In this document: in pieces, positions 44,357 through 53,367 of the stretch
Numbering within the stretch: the first letter of the stretch is position 1
Layout: each line of letters starts with the position of its first letter
Origin: Paenisporosarcina sp. HGH0030
Lineage (GTDB): Bacteria > Bacillota > Bacilli > Bacillales_A > Planococcaceae
Direction of reading: 5' to 3'
DNA: 64,000 bases
NCBI RefSeq assembly: GCF_000411295.1
Contig: NZ_KE150421.1
Span: 1,308,835-1,372,834 of the forward strand
Notes under the pieces: model-generated
Database searches by the model: none
What the model saw: only the letters and a program-made list of their open reading frames with translations
Told to the model about the DNA's origin: nothing
Translations under genes and position numbers: made by a program

Positions 44357-45931
44357 TTATAACAAACTATATAGCTCGATATTTTCGTTTTTATCTTGGA
44401 ACCAGCGCATTGCAAAATCATTTTCAAATAAGAACACATATCGATCATAACGATCACGAACGAGCATGCTTCGAGGACTTGACATAGATTCCTGAACTTC
44501 AGTTTCGTTCTCAATCCAACGGGCAATTTTATTACCGATAGGTTCCATTCGAACCTCTACGTTGTACTCATTTTTCATTCGGTGTTCAAACACTTCAAAT
44601 TGAAGCTGCCCTACCGCTCCTAAAATGACGTCTTCCGTATGAAGCGTTTTATAATATTGAATGGCACCTTCTTGCACCAATTGCATGATGCCTTTGTGGA
44701 AATGCTTTGATTTCATTACGTTTTTGGCTGTAACACGGACAAATAATTCTGGTGTAAATTGTGGAAGTCTCTCATAATTAAAGGACTTTTTACCACCAAC
44801 AATGGTATCCCCAATTTGATAACTGCCTGTATCATGCAAACCGATAATATCTCCTGCAACTGCGTAGTCCACTGTTTCACGATCGTCCGCTAAAAACTGA
44901 GTCGATTGAGTCAGTTTAAACGTTTTACCAGTACGGGATAAAGTCACAGTCATACCACGTTCAAATTTACCCGATACGATACGCACAAATGCAATACGGT
45001 CACGGTGAGCAGGATTCATATTGGCTTGAATTTTAAAGATAAACCCTGAGAATTCCTCTGTTACTGGATTAATCACTTCTTCAGCATCAGTTTTTCGAGG
45101 TTGTGGAGTCGGCGCAAATTGTAAGTAAGTTTCCAAGAATGTTTGAACACCAAAATTCGTTAAGGCACTGCCAAAGAATACAGGTGTCATTTTTCCATTT
45201 TTTAATTTCTCAAGGTCAAAGTCATTACCCGCTTCATTTAACAACAAAATATCATCTAAAGCTTGTTTGTAATAAGAAGTTTGTTTCATTGAATGATCGA
45301 CAGCTAATCCACCATCTTCGTCTAATGGCAAAAAGCGTTCCTTCTCATCGGTACGGAACTGTTCAATACGATTATTGAAACGGTCATAAATCCCTAAAAA
45401 TTCTTTCCCCATACCAATTGGCCAGTTCATTGCATACGACTCAATTCCCAGCACTTCTTCGAGTTCTTCCATTAGTTCCAGAGGTTCTTTACCCTGGCGA
45501 TCCAATTTATTGATGAACGTAAAAATAGGAATCCCACGTAAACGACAAACTTTAAATAATTTTATCGTCTGAGCTTCAATTCCTTTTGCAGCATCAACAA
45601 TCATCACCGCGCTATCTACCGCCATTAATGTACGGTATGTGTCCTCACTGAAATCTTGGTGACCTGGTGTATCTAGAATATTGATACGGCAATTGTCGTA
45701 ATCGAATTGCATAACTGAAGAAGTTACAGAAATCCCACGTTGCTTTTCGATTTCCATCCAGTCCGATGTAGCGAACTTACCGGTTTTTTTAGCCTTTACC
45801 GTCCCTGCATCACGAATGGCTCCACCAAAAAACAGCAATTTTTCTGTCATTGTTGTTTTACCGGCATCGGGATGGGAAATAATCGCGAATGTTCTTCTTG
45901 CTTGTATTTGGTCTTGAACTTGATTAGTCAT
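44357..45931 (-). CDS. prfC: Peptide chain release factor 3
   Basis: This 524-residue translational GTPase has G1 ([15 protein letters not shown], residues 19-33), G2/G3 ([29 protein letters not shown]) and G4 ([15 protein letters not shown]). The RF3-specific opening [13 protein letters not shown] and [19 protein letters not shown] separate it from EF-G. RF3 recycles RF1/RF2 after termination. Length is normal. AAGGAGAATACC precedes the ATG. Not all Bacillales carry RF3; B. subtilis does not, to my knowledge. Confidence 0.95.
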   Translation of the reverse strand: MTNQVQDQIQARRTFAIISHPDAGKTTMTEKLLFFGGAIRDAGTVKAKKTGKFATSDWMEIEKQRGISVTSSVMQFDYDNCRINILDTPGHQDFSEDTYRTLMAVDSAVMIVDAAKGIEAQTIKLFKVCRLRGIPIFTFINKLDRQGKEPLELMEELEEVLGIESYAMNWPIGMGKEFLGIYDRFNNRIEQFRTDEKERFLPLDEDGGLAVDHSMKQTSYYKQALDDILLLNEAGNDFDLEKLKNGKMTPVFFGSALTNFGVQTFLETYLQFAPTPQPRKTDAEEVINPVTEEFSGFIFKIQANMNPAHRDRIAFVRIVSGKFERGMTVTLSRTGKTFKLTQSTQFLADDRETVDYAVAGDIIGLHDTGSYQIGDTIVGGKKSFNYERLPQFTPELFVRVTAKNVMKSKHFHKGIMQLVQEGAIQYYKTLHTEDVILGAVGQLQFEVFEHRMKNEYNVEVRMEPIGNKIARWIENETEVQESMSSPRSMLVRDRYDRYVFLFENDFAMRWFQDKNENIELYSLL

Positions 45932-46008
45932 TATTAGGTATTCTCCTTCTTTTTTTCCTTTATCATCATATGGAGTTTTTCAAAAAATTACAAGTGAACA
46001 AAAAGTCG

Positions 46009-46041
46009 AAAGAACCGATCGGCAAATGTGATCGGTTCTTT
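46009..46041 (-). terminator. Intrinsic terminator of murE
   Basis: AAAGAACCGATC/GATCGGTTCTTT stem, nine-base loop. The T tract on the minus strand is interrupted (TTCGACTTTTT). Confidence 0.75.
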
Positions 46042-46103
46042 GTTACGATTTCCAGCACTAAGCTCCAGCCCGATTTCTCGCTTCAGTGTAAACTTCTGCT
46101 ATT

Positions 46104-47588
46104 TCAAGAACGAGAGGGAGAATCCTGGAATTTCAATTTACCAGCAGCCAATGCTATATCTCCATCGCTATGCGGGAACTTAGTACGTCCAATGATTTGA
46201 TAATCTTCATGTCCTTTACCTGCAAAAATGATAATATCACCTGGCTCAGCAATCTCGATTGCATGCTTTACAGCCGCTTCACGGTTACCAATACACGCAT
46301 AATTCTTATGCAACATTCCTTTTTCCAAGTCAGTAAGAATTGATTCGTATGGCTCGTCGCGTGGATCGTCCGTCGTTAAAATCACATAATCAGCGACCGA
46401 AGCCATCTGAGCCATTGCAGGACGTTTTGATCGATCTCTATTACCACCCGTTCCGACTAAGAAGATGAGACGATTTGTTCGATACGGTAGGACTGATGAA
46501 ATCGCTTTTTCAATCGCGTCCGGTGTATGAGCATAATCAATAAAGATGGATATGGGCAACTCACTATCCAACTTTTCCATTCGTCCTTTAACTGGCGGAA
46601 TTTTTTCAAGTTGTTCAATGATTTGTGGAATTGTATATCCTTGTGTATACAAAGCCGTTGTTGAAGCCAATGCATTATATACATTGAACTCGCCAAGAAG
46701 ATTCATACGTACAGGAAAAATCCCTTCAGGCGTCTTCATCTCAAATTTTGTACAATTTGATTGCAACAGAATATTACGCCCCTGGAAATGTGCATCCGAA
46801 TGAATCGCATATGTCCATACAGGATAACCCGTCATTTCTTTCAATCGGTTAGACCAGGGATCATCTCCATTAACAATTGCATGTTTTGTACGTTGTAAAT
46901 CTTGACCCAATTGTGAGAACAATAGACCTTTTGCTTGTCCATATTGTTCCATTGTTCCATGAAAATCCAGATGATCGTGAGTTAAATTTGTAAAGATGGC
47001 AATATCAAAATCTACACCAGTTAGACGCCCTAGTACCAATCCGTGAGAAGAGACTTCCATAATCATTGTCTGACAGCCTTCGCTTTTCGCACGTTGAATC
47101 ATTAATTGTGTGCTTAATGCGTCACTTGTCGTATTCGCAGAATCATACAAAACTCCATTTAAATTAAAACCGATTGTACCAGTCAAGGCAGATTTCACAG
47201 CAAGTCCTTGAAGCATATTTTGAATGATGCCACTTACACTTGTTTTACCATTTGTACCGGTTACACCAATCATTGTTAAATCTTTGGATGGGTATCCATA
47301 AAACTTGGAGGCCAGTAACGCGACCGCTCGCGTTGTATCGTCAACGACTACACAGGCGACTCGGGAATAGTCCAATTCCAGTTGTTTTTCTGAAACAATT
47401 ATTTTTGCTCCACTTTCAATTGCTTGCAAGGCATATTCATGGCCATCTACGGTATATCCCTTAATACAGATAAAAATACTTTCTGGTTGAACACTACGTG
47501 AATCAACCGCTATATCAAACACTTCGGCTGGAAGTGATCCGTGAATTTCTTTAACCGGCAAGCAGCTGATTAAGTCAATTGACTGCAT
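46104..47588 (-). CDS. murE: UDP-MurNAc-tripeptide ligase, meso-DAP type
   Basis: This 494-residue Mur ligase has the ATP loop GVTGTNGKTSV (about residue 108), the carbamylated-lysine region and the family marks SSHGLVLGR and DYAHTPDAIE. The amino-acid-choosing loop reads TTDDPRDEPYESI: the arginine that contacts meso-DAP in E. coli MurE (DNPR) is kept, and GKGHEDYQIIG keeps the glutamate partner. Lysine-adding enzymes usually lack this Arg. So meso-DAP is the likely substrate. It is away from the usual division/cell-wall cluster, behind an M42 peptidase gene (11-base gap), suggesting a second or specialised MurE. Confidence 0.88.
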   Translation of the reverse strand: MQSIDLISCLPVKEIHGSLPAEVFDIAVDSRSVQPESIFICIKGYTVDGHEYALQAIESGAKIIVSEKQLELDYSRVACVVVDDTTRAVALLASKFYGYPSKDLTMIGVTGTNGKTSVSGIIQNMLQGLAVKSALTGTIGFNLNGVLYDSANTTSDALSTQLMIQRAKSEGCQTMIMEVSSHGLVLGRLTGVDFDIAIFTNLTHDHLDFHGTMEQYGQAKGLLFSQLGQDLQRTKHAIVNGDDPWSNRLKEMTGYPVWTYAIHSDAHFQGRNILLQSNCTKFEMKTPEGIFPVRMNLLGEFNVYNALASTTALYTQGYTIPQIIEQLEKIPPVKGRMEKLDSELPISIFIDYAHTPDAIEKAISSVLPYRTNRLIFLVGTGGNRDRSKRPAMAQMASVADYVILTTDDPRDEPYESILTDLEKGMLHKNYACIGNREAAVKHAIEIAEPGDIIIFAGKGHEDYQIIGRTKFPHSDGDIALAAGKLKFQDSPSRS

Positions 47589-47599
47589 TTGCTTTCCTC

Positions 47600-48655
47600 C
47601 TATTCTGTCTCCATTGGAGAGAGCACATATGCTTCTAGCAGTGCTGAAGTGTGTTTCAATGAATCAATATGTGTCCGTTCGTATGCATGTGATGCTTCAA
47701 TACCTGGTCCGAATAAGGCATGTTTGACGTCGAATCCAGCGCGAATTGCAGCCGAGGCGTCAGAACCATAATACGGGTAAATATCCAGCTTATAATCAAT
47801 GCCTTGCTGTTTAGCCAATTCAACCAAATGTCGTGTAAGTTCGTAATGGTAGGGACCTGAAGAATCCTTCGCACAAATGGAGACCGTGTATTCATCGGAT
47901 GTTTGCCCATCACCAATTGCACCCATGTCGACAGCGATATACTCCACTACTTCGTCAGGAATATTCGAATTACCACCATAGCCAATCTCTTCATTGTTCG
48001 AAATATAGAAATGAGTGGTATATGGAAGTTTCAAATCATTTTCTTTTATGGAAGCAATCAATTGTAATAATAAAGCTGTACTAGCCTTATCGTCCAAGTG
48101 ACGTGATTTGATAAAGCCTGATTCTACTTGCTCAAATCTAGGATCAAAAGATACAAAGTCACCCACTTCTATTCCAAGTGCTTTTGTTTCCTCTGCATTC
48201 GTCACTTTCTCGTCTATACGTACTTCGATATTTTCAACATTGCGTTCTGCAGAACCGGCATTCTTATAGACATGAACAGTCGTTTGATGCATCAAAATCG
48301 TTCCGCGGACTTTTTTACCAGAGGCTGTATGTATGTGACAATATTCGCCTTCTACCGCATTCCAATTAAATCCACCAATCATCGATAGTTTAAGTCGTCC
48401 ACTACCTTTGATTTCTTTTACCATCGCACCGAGCGTATCTGTATGTGCTGTTAACAATCTATGTTTAGAATTATCTTTTCCCTCAATCGTGGCAATTAAT
48501 GCCCCTTTGTTTGATCGGTGGTATGATACGTGCATGTTATCTAAAAGCGAAGCCATAAAATTCATGATTTCTTTCGTATATCCCGAAGGACTTGGAATCT
48601 CTACAAGTTTTTTAAGTAATTGAACTGTTTCTTTCTCTTTAAACACACTTGACAT
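47600..48655 (-). CDS. M42-family metallopeptidase
   Basis: This 351-residue aminopeptidase-like enzyme has the M42 metal motifs: TAHTDTLGAMV (about 70-80), RHLDDKASTALLLQL, NNEEIGYGGNSN, and a late histidine in LKHTSALLEAY. M42 enzymes (FrvX, YsdC, glutamyl aminopeptidase) form large dodecamers that trim short peptides. The VEGEYCHIHTASGKKVRG region is typical of the lid domain. AGGGGG precedes the ATG. It leads the operon with murE, so a link to peptide recycling from the wall is conceivable but unproven. Confidence 0.88.
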   Translation of the reverse strand: MSSVFKEKETVQLLKKLVEIPSPSGYTKEIMNFMASLLDNMHVSYHRSNKGALIATIEGKDNSKHRLLTAHTDTLGAMVKEIKGSGRLKLSMIGGFNWNAVEGEYCHIHTASGKKVRGTILMHQTTVHVYKNAGSAERNVENIEVRIDEKVTNAEETKALGIEVGDFVSFDPRFEQVESGFIKSRHLDDKASTALLLQLIASIKENDLKLPYTTHFYISNNEEIGYGGNSNIPDEVVEYIAVDMGAIGDGQTSDEYTVSICAKDSSGPYHYELTRHLVELAKQQGIDYKLDIYPYYGSDASAAIRAGFDVKHALFGPGIEASHAYERTHIDSLKHTSALLEAYVLSPMETE

Positions 48656-48758
48656 GATTAACCCCCTGTATGATAAATATCATATCAAAATTCAGCATGT
48701 TCGCACACCGCTAAATCATGTATGATATAGGAATAACTACTTATTAACGAGGTGAAAA

Positions 48759-50357
48759 ATGGACAAATCTATGCTCCTGACAAAACGCAATCGATTGTTC
48801 ATAAATTTATTTGCAGTTGGATTACTTTTACATACATTATCAAGTCTGTTTATCCATTACCAAAATCCAGTTTCCATCCCACTTTTCGCTATCCTATATT
48901 GTATCCTGTTATATATTCTTCGGAGAATGAACATAAATAATTATGTGATGCAAACCCTGATACTGGGCGGAATGAATGGATATATTTTATATCTAATTAT
49001 TGATACACCTTATTACATACATATTTTACTTTTTGTATATCCACTATTCATCGCTTCATTATACCATTCAATCATATCAAGTTTAATTCTTTTACCAATT
49101 ACTGCACTGGAAGTCATTTATCTTTTCCAAAAAAACTATATAAATTTTGAAAGCACCATTGAATTCGGTAATCTATATGTTGTCCTATTGTTTTTGATTT
49201 TAATAAGTTTGACAGCTGTTGTCCATTCACTCTTTATGCGCAACACATGGCATCGAATGGAAGAACAGCAATCGACACTGGAAAGAGCCCTAGATTCCAG
49301 GGAAGGCTATTTACATATGTTTTTTGAGAATGCCAAGGATGGCATTGCAGTATTTGATTTAGATGCCCGCATTATTGCACTGAATCCAGCTTTTGAGCTG
49401 CTCTATGGCTGGAGTCGAGAGGAATGTATCGGCAACCACATTCCACTTGTACCACCTGAGAATGTGGCAGCAGCAAACGAAAGAATCGAAAAAGTTTTAA
49501 AAGGAGAAAGTTTTTACTCTTTCGAAACAAAAGATATGAAAAAAAATGGCACTTTCTTTGATGCGCAATTGACGTTAAGTCCCATTTACAACAAAAGTGG
49601 GGATATAGTAGCAATGTCCGTTATTACACGGGATATTTCTTATCGTAAAGAAGCAGAAAAACTGATTGTCCAGACTGAAAAGCTGAAACTGGCAGGAGAA
49701 ATTGCTGCTGGAGTTGCGCATGAAATCCGTAATCCAATGACTGTGATTTCAGGTTTCATTCAAATGATGAATACAGATGATCAACACCCCTATCAAACTT
49801 ATACAAAGTTAATAGCTTCAGAACTTGAGCGAATCAACTTAATCATCAGTGAGTTTTTAATTCTCGCAAAACCTCATGTGACAAAGGCAAAAGAATTTCA
49901 TATTGAAAGAATCATTCAAGATGTCGTGCTTCTATTTAGTCCAGAGCTTAATTTAAGAAGTATTTTACTGAAAGAATCTTGGAATGCCCAAAATGCAATA
50001 GTTATTGGTGAGCAGAATCAAATTAAACAGGTAATAATCAATATTGTTAAAAATGCAATTGAAGCACTGACCAATGAAGGCTCCCTAGAAATCTCTACAG
50101 ATTTGGAGACAGAGGGATTTGTCAGTATTCATATTCGTGATAATGGTGCTGGTATGACGCCGGAAGTTGTGAATCAAATATTTGAACCCTTCTTCACGAC
50201 GAAAACCACAGGTACTGGACTTGGAATGATGATTTCCGAAAAAATCATTCAGGAGCATGCCGGGAAAATTACTATTAATAGCCAACTCAATAAAGGCACT
50301 ACCGTATCAATCTTACTCCCTTATAATAAAGCAGAAAAATCAGCGACTTCCAATTAA
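48759..50357 (+). CDS. Orphan membrane PAS sensor histidine kinase
   Basis: This 532-residue kinase has five or six N-terminal membrane helices (about 10-165), a PAS domain with IAVFDLDARIIALNPAFELL, a PAC segment, a HisKA box (GVAHEIRNPMTVISGFIQMM, His about 325) and an HATPase domain (NIVKNAIEALT, DNGAGM, GTGLGMMIS). No response regulator is adjacent. This architecture is common among kinases that feed the sporulation phosphorelay in Bacillales, and in general style recalls KinB with an added PAS. GAGGTG precedes the ATG. Confidence 0.85.
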   Translation: MDKSMLLTKRNRLFINLFAVGLLLHTLSSLFIHYQNPVSIPLFAILYCILLYILRRMNINNYVMQTLILGGMNGYILYLIIDTPYYIHILLFVYPLFIASLYHSIISSLILLPITALEVIYLFQKNYINFESTIEFGNLYVVLLFLILISLTAVVHSLFMRNTWHRMEEQQSTLERALDSREGYLHMFFENAKDGIAVFDLDARIIALNPAFELLYGWSREECIGNHIPLVPPENVAAANERIEKVLKGESFYSFETKDMKKNGTFFDAQLTLSPIYNKSGDIVAMSVITRDISYRKEAEKLIVQTEKLKLAGEIAAGVAHEIRNPMTVISGFIQMMNTDDQHPYQTYTKLIASELERINLIISEFLILAKPHVTKAKEFHIERIIQDVVLLFSPELNLRSILLKESWNAQNAIVIGEQNQIKQVIINIVKNAIEALTNEGSLEISTDLETEGFVSIHIRDNGAGMTPEVVNQIFEPFFTTKTTGTGLGMMISEKIIQEHAGKITINSQLNKGTTVSILLPYNKAEKSATSN

Positions 50358-50378
50358 AATGAAGGTCGCTGATTTTTT
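50336..50378 (+). terminator. Intrinsic terminator of the kinase gene
   Basis: AAATCAGCGAC(T)TC pairs with GAAGGTCGCTGATTT (one bulge), then TTTTTT. The stem overlaps the end of the coding region. Confidence 0.85.
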
Positions 50379-50425
50379 AGTATTAGTATATTTTTTTCTT
50401 AGCTTTGTAAAACTGTACTGTTCAA

Positions 50426-50536
50426 GGAACGAAGGCTAAGAACGCCACCTCGTGTGGCAACGCCTTCGTGACCAACCTCCTGTTGCCCCGAGGAGGCTTG
50501 CTAGTTCATCCGCGGAAAGGGAGCTGATTCCCTCTA
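50426..50536. repeat. Dispersed palindromic repeat, copy C
   Basis: The right half (50490-50535) matches copy A at 242-287 at about 41 of 46 positions. The left half has its own palindrome: CGAAGGC...GCCAC paired with GTGGC...GCCTTCG. It fills the gap between the kinase and aldehyde dehydrogenase genes. Confidence 0.8.
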
Positions 50537-50562
50537 ATCTTAATAAATGTTAACATAACCAT

Positions 50563-51951
50563 CTATTTAAGAAGAGTCTTCACAAGTTTCACTTTGTTTT
50601 TATATGGTGGAAATACAATATTCACTGGAAACTTGGTACTCTTTTTCAATATTGATTTGGCATGAGTAAATGCTTCGAAACTATATTTCCCATGATAAGC
50701 GTTCAGACCGGATGACCCCACACCGCCAAACGGCAAATGAGCACTCCCTACATGGGTCACTGTATCATTGATACACCCTCCACCGAAAGGCAGTTCATCC
50801 AAAAAGTACTGAATGGCATTTTCATTTTCAGAAAATAAATAAGCAGACAATGGTTTTGGTAACTTTCTAATTTGTCTTATTGCACTTTCCAATCGATCAT
50901 AAGTCATGATTGGTAAAATTGGTCCAAAAATCTCATCTTCCATAGACGGGCTATTCCACGAAACCCCGTCTAGAATGGTTGGTTCAATATATAAGTCACT
51001 TTCATCCATATTTCCACCGGAGACAATGTGGGCACCTTCATGTCTGATTAACTGTTTTAATCGATCGAACTGTTTTTGATTAATAATACGGCCATAATCC
51101 GGACTCTTTTGTAGGTCTTTCCCGTAAAAGTCTTTTATTGTTTTCCTTAATAACTCAATAAATTGATCTTTTACTTTGTGATTCACCAGTAAATAATCAG
51201 GAGCCACACAAGTTTGTCCGGCATTGACGAATTTACCCCAGACGATACGCTTCGCAGCGACTTCTAAATTTGCGGTATGATCAATGATTGCAGGACTTTT
51301 TCCGCCAAGTTCTAACGTCACAGGAGTCAATCTTTCAGCTGCAGCTTTCATGACGATTTTTCCGACTTGAACACTTCCGGTGAAGAAAATTTTATCGAAC
51401 GGTGCATGAATAAGAATGGATGTCTCATCCCGTTCACCCTCAACCACACGAATATATTCTGGTGGAAATGTTGATTCAATGATTTTCTTGATAACGATGG
51501 CCGTATGAGCAGCCGATTCCGAAGGTTTGACGATAGCACAATTCCCTCCAATCATCGCACCAATCAGTGGTTCCATGACCAGTTGAAATGGGTAGTTGAA
51601 TGGACCAATAATCAAGACAGAGCCATAAGGTTCACGAATAATGAAACTTTTTGCTGGTTGTAAATGAAGAGCCGTTTTAACTGCTTCCGGTTTCATCCAT
51701 TCCTCTAGATTCTTCAACATATATCCGATACTATCTAATACAAACCCTACTTCTGTGGCATATGCTTCAAATTCACTTTTATGTAAATCATCATAAAGTG
51801 CCCGTACGATTTCTTGTTCATGAAGTTGTATAGCCTGCTTCAGTTTAGTTAATTGCTGCTTTCGAAATGCTGCTGATTTTGTGGCGCCTGTATAGTAAAA
51901 ATCATGTTGAGATTGAATCATATGGTCAACGTCCTGCACTGTGAAATTCAT
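50563..51951 (-). CDS. Aldehyde dehydrogenase, YwdH-like
   Basis: This 462-residue NAD(P)-dependent enzyme has the ALDH motifs: GPFNYPFQLVMEPLIGA, VTLELGGKSPAIID (catalytic Glu), NAGQTCVAPDYLL (catalytic Cys) and EDEIFGPILPIMTY. FGGVGSSGLNAYHGKYSFE near the end is typical of the class-3/coniferyl type, which act on long-chain or aromatic aldehydes; B. subtilis YwdH is similar. ATG at 51951 has GGGAGTG upstream. The longer frame to 52071 runs through the previous gene's terminator and is rejected. Confidence 0.92.
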   Translation of the reverse strand: MNFTVQDVDHMIQSQHDFYYTGATKSAAFRKQQLTKLKQAIQLHEQEIVRALYDDLHKSEFEAYATEVGFVLDSIGYMLKNLEEWMKPEAVKTALHLQPAKSFIIREPYGSVLIIGPFNYPFQLVMEPLIGAMIGGNCAIVKPSESAAHTAIVIKKIIESTFPPEYIRVVEGERDETSILIHAPFDKIFFTGSVQVGKIVMKAAAERLTPVTLELGGKSPAIIDHTANLEVAAKRIVWGKFVNAGQTCVAPDYLLVNHKVKDQFIELLRKTIKDFYGKDLQKSPDYGRIINQKQFDRLKQLIRHEGAHIVSGGNMDESDLYIEPTILDGVSWNSPSMEDEIFGPILPIMTYDRLESAIRQIRKLPKPLSAYLFSENENAIQYFLDELPFGGGCINDTVTHVGSAHLPFGGVGSSGLNAYHGKYSFEAFTHAKSILKKSTKFPVNIVFPPYKNKVKLVKTLLK

Positions 51952-52003
51952 TCTATCACTCCCGTCATCTATCACTTTATTGTAACGTGTAGTGTGATTG
52001 CAC

Positions 52004-52033
52004 GCAAAAAAGACACCTTCAAAAAAGGTGTCT
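52004..52033 (-). terminator. Intrinsic terminator of the Gfo/Idh gene
   Basis: AGACACCTT/AAGGTGTCT stem with five-base loop, then TTTTTT on the minus strand. Confidence 0.92.
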
Positions 52034-52067
52034 ACATATGTATTCCACTTACCTAAAAGGAATTTAC

Positions 52068-53006
52068 TCAAGTCAATAATTCATCAATCCAACGCTGCAC
52101 GATTAACCCTTCTTCAAAGGACACAAGCGAAGCTTCTTTTCCACTTCTCGCATCATGACAAGCATCCCACAAAGATTTGGTTGTTTTATTGATTTCGACT
52201 TTCTTCTCCGGCTCATCCTTTTCGCTTACCCATAGTTCTGACCAATTTCTAATTGTCATCACTTTCTTTGTTCCAAACACTTTGAATTCCAAAAGTTCTT
52301 CCTGTCCTACTCCACTTAAACCATTGATTAGAATCGGAATGCCACTGTAAGTTTGACCGAATGCAGAAGTTCCTGTTTCAGATAAACTTTGATCTTCAGG
52401 ATATTTTGTATGATGTGCTGAAAATGTAAATTCCCCAAAAAGTCGATACATGATTTGAAGATAATGTGGAAATACTTCTCTTATAAACCCACCTTGAGCA
52501 CGAGAACCAATCCATGGATTCTGTTGCCATTTTCTTGGCCAATGCGGGAAATATGTTTGAAGTTCAACGCGAAGTATTTCTCCAAGTGTATTGTCTGCAA
52601 CTTCATTCATTAACGTTTGAATTGCTGGACTATACATAAGAGGAAAATGCATCGCCGTTAAGATATTTGCTTGTTTAGCACTTTCAACCATTAATTTCCC
52701 GCTTTCCACATCGTGAGCGAGTGGCTTTTCAGATAACACCAAACAGCCTTTTTCAGCTGCTTGTAAAGCAAGAGAGGCATGACTATTAGGAGGTGTTCCT
52801 ATATACACCCAGTGTGGTTTCGTCTCAAATAATTCTTCAATAGAATTTGCTATTGGCAACTCGTATTTACTTTTCATTTCTTGTAATCGTTGTATATTCT
52901 CATCAAACGCACTGACAATTTTGCAATTAGGATTAGCTAAAAGTTGATTGATAATACGTTCTCCTACAATTCCAGTACCAATAACCGCAAATGTTGTTTG
53001 ATTCAT
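52068..53006 (-). CDS. Gfo/Idh/MocA-family oxidoreductase
   Basis: This 312-residue dehydrogenase has an N-terminal Rossmann loop (FAVIGTGIVGERIINQL), the VYIGTPPNSHASLALQA strand and the family motif LSEKPLAHDVESGK (the EKP lysine). The C-terminal alpha/beta domain follows. Substrates are usually sugars or cyclitols; none can be named here. ATG at 53006 has AAGGAGTG seven bases upstream, so the preceding 11 residues of the longer frame are excluded. Confidence 0.88.
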   Translation of the reverse strand: MNQTTFAVIGTGIVGERIINQLLANPNCKIVSAFDENIQRLQEMKSKYELPIANSIEELFETKPHWVYIGTPPNSHASLALQAAEKGCLVLSEKPLAHDVESGKLMVESAKQANILTAMHFPLMYSPAIQTLMNEVADNTLGEILRVELQTYFPHWPRKWQQNPWIGSRAQGGFIREVFPHYLQIMYRLFGEFTFSAHHTKYPEDQSLSETGTSAFGQTYSGIPILINGLSGVGQEELLEFKVFGTKKVMTIRNWSELWVSEKDEPEKKVEINKTTKSLWDACHDARSGKEASLVSFEEGLIVQRWIDELLT

Positions 53007-53073
53007 ATCGCTCACTCCTTCGTATAGTTTGTGCATCAATTTAAGGTCTTAAGAAGTATTTATCAAAAAAGTT

Positions 53074-53100
53074 GTTTATATGTGTAACTTTTTAGGGTAA
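53074..53100 (+). promoter_or_regulatory. Candidate SigB-type promoter
   Basis: GTTTAT, 15 bases, GGGTAA, close to the general-stress consensus GTTTAA-N12-14-GGGTAT but with a spacer one base longer than usual. It lies 43 bases before the start of the 47-residue gene. Confidence 0.4.
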
Positions 53101-53142
53101 AGAACTAACAAATAATTTAAGACAATCAAAGGAGGAAATAAC

Positions 53143-53286
53143 ATGTTAAAAACAGAAACTTGGTGGGAACCTATCTTTTCAGGAAACTTAAGCCTAGGTA
53201 TCAATAAGGAACGTTTAGCTGAATTAGAAGAAGAATCCTTCATCTACTTCAATGAAATTGAACAAATTGAAACGACGGAACAATAA
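53143..53286 (+). CDS. Small 47-residue acidic protein
   Basis: The product starts MLKTETWWEPIFSGNLSLGI and ends in an acidic stretch (LAELEEESFIYFNEIEQIE). It has no membrane segment or signal peptide. Support for a real gene: AAAGGAGG seven bases before the ATG, no competing frame, a possible stress promoter upstream and a hairpin with T run downstream (53321-53367). I do not recognise it. It sits in the 328-base gap between the Gfo/Idh gene (divergent) and the MFS gene (convergent). Confidence 0.65.
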   Translation: MLKTETWWEPIFSGNLSLGINKERLAELEEESFIYFNEIEQIETTEQ

Positions 53287-53320
53287 ATTTGAATATAGAA
53301 TTTCGATTCCAACCTACATA

Positions 53321-53367
53321 AGACCGCTTCCCCTTCAAGAAGATGACGGAGAAGCTGTCTTTTTTTG
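53321..53367 (+). terminator. Candidate terminator of the small gene
   Basis: AGACCGCTTC and GAAGCTGTCT can pair (9 of 10), with a 20-base loop and seven T after it. It overlaps the 3' end of the convergent MFS gene. Confidence 0.5.

Noticed and set aside
44251-44526. 91-residue minus-strand frame overlapping the end of prfC
   Set aside because: Out of frame with prfC, crosses its terminator and a dispersed repeat, and has no family features.
51952-52071. Upstream extension of the aldehyde dehydrogenase
   Set aside because: It would read through the terminator of the Gfo/Idh gene; family length and binding site support 51951.
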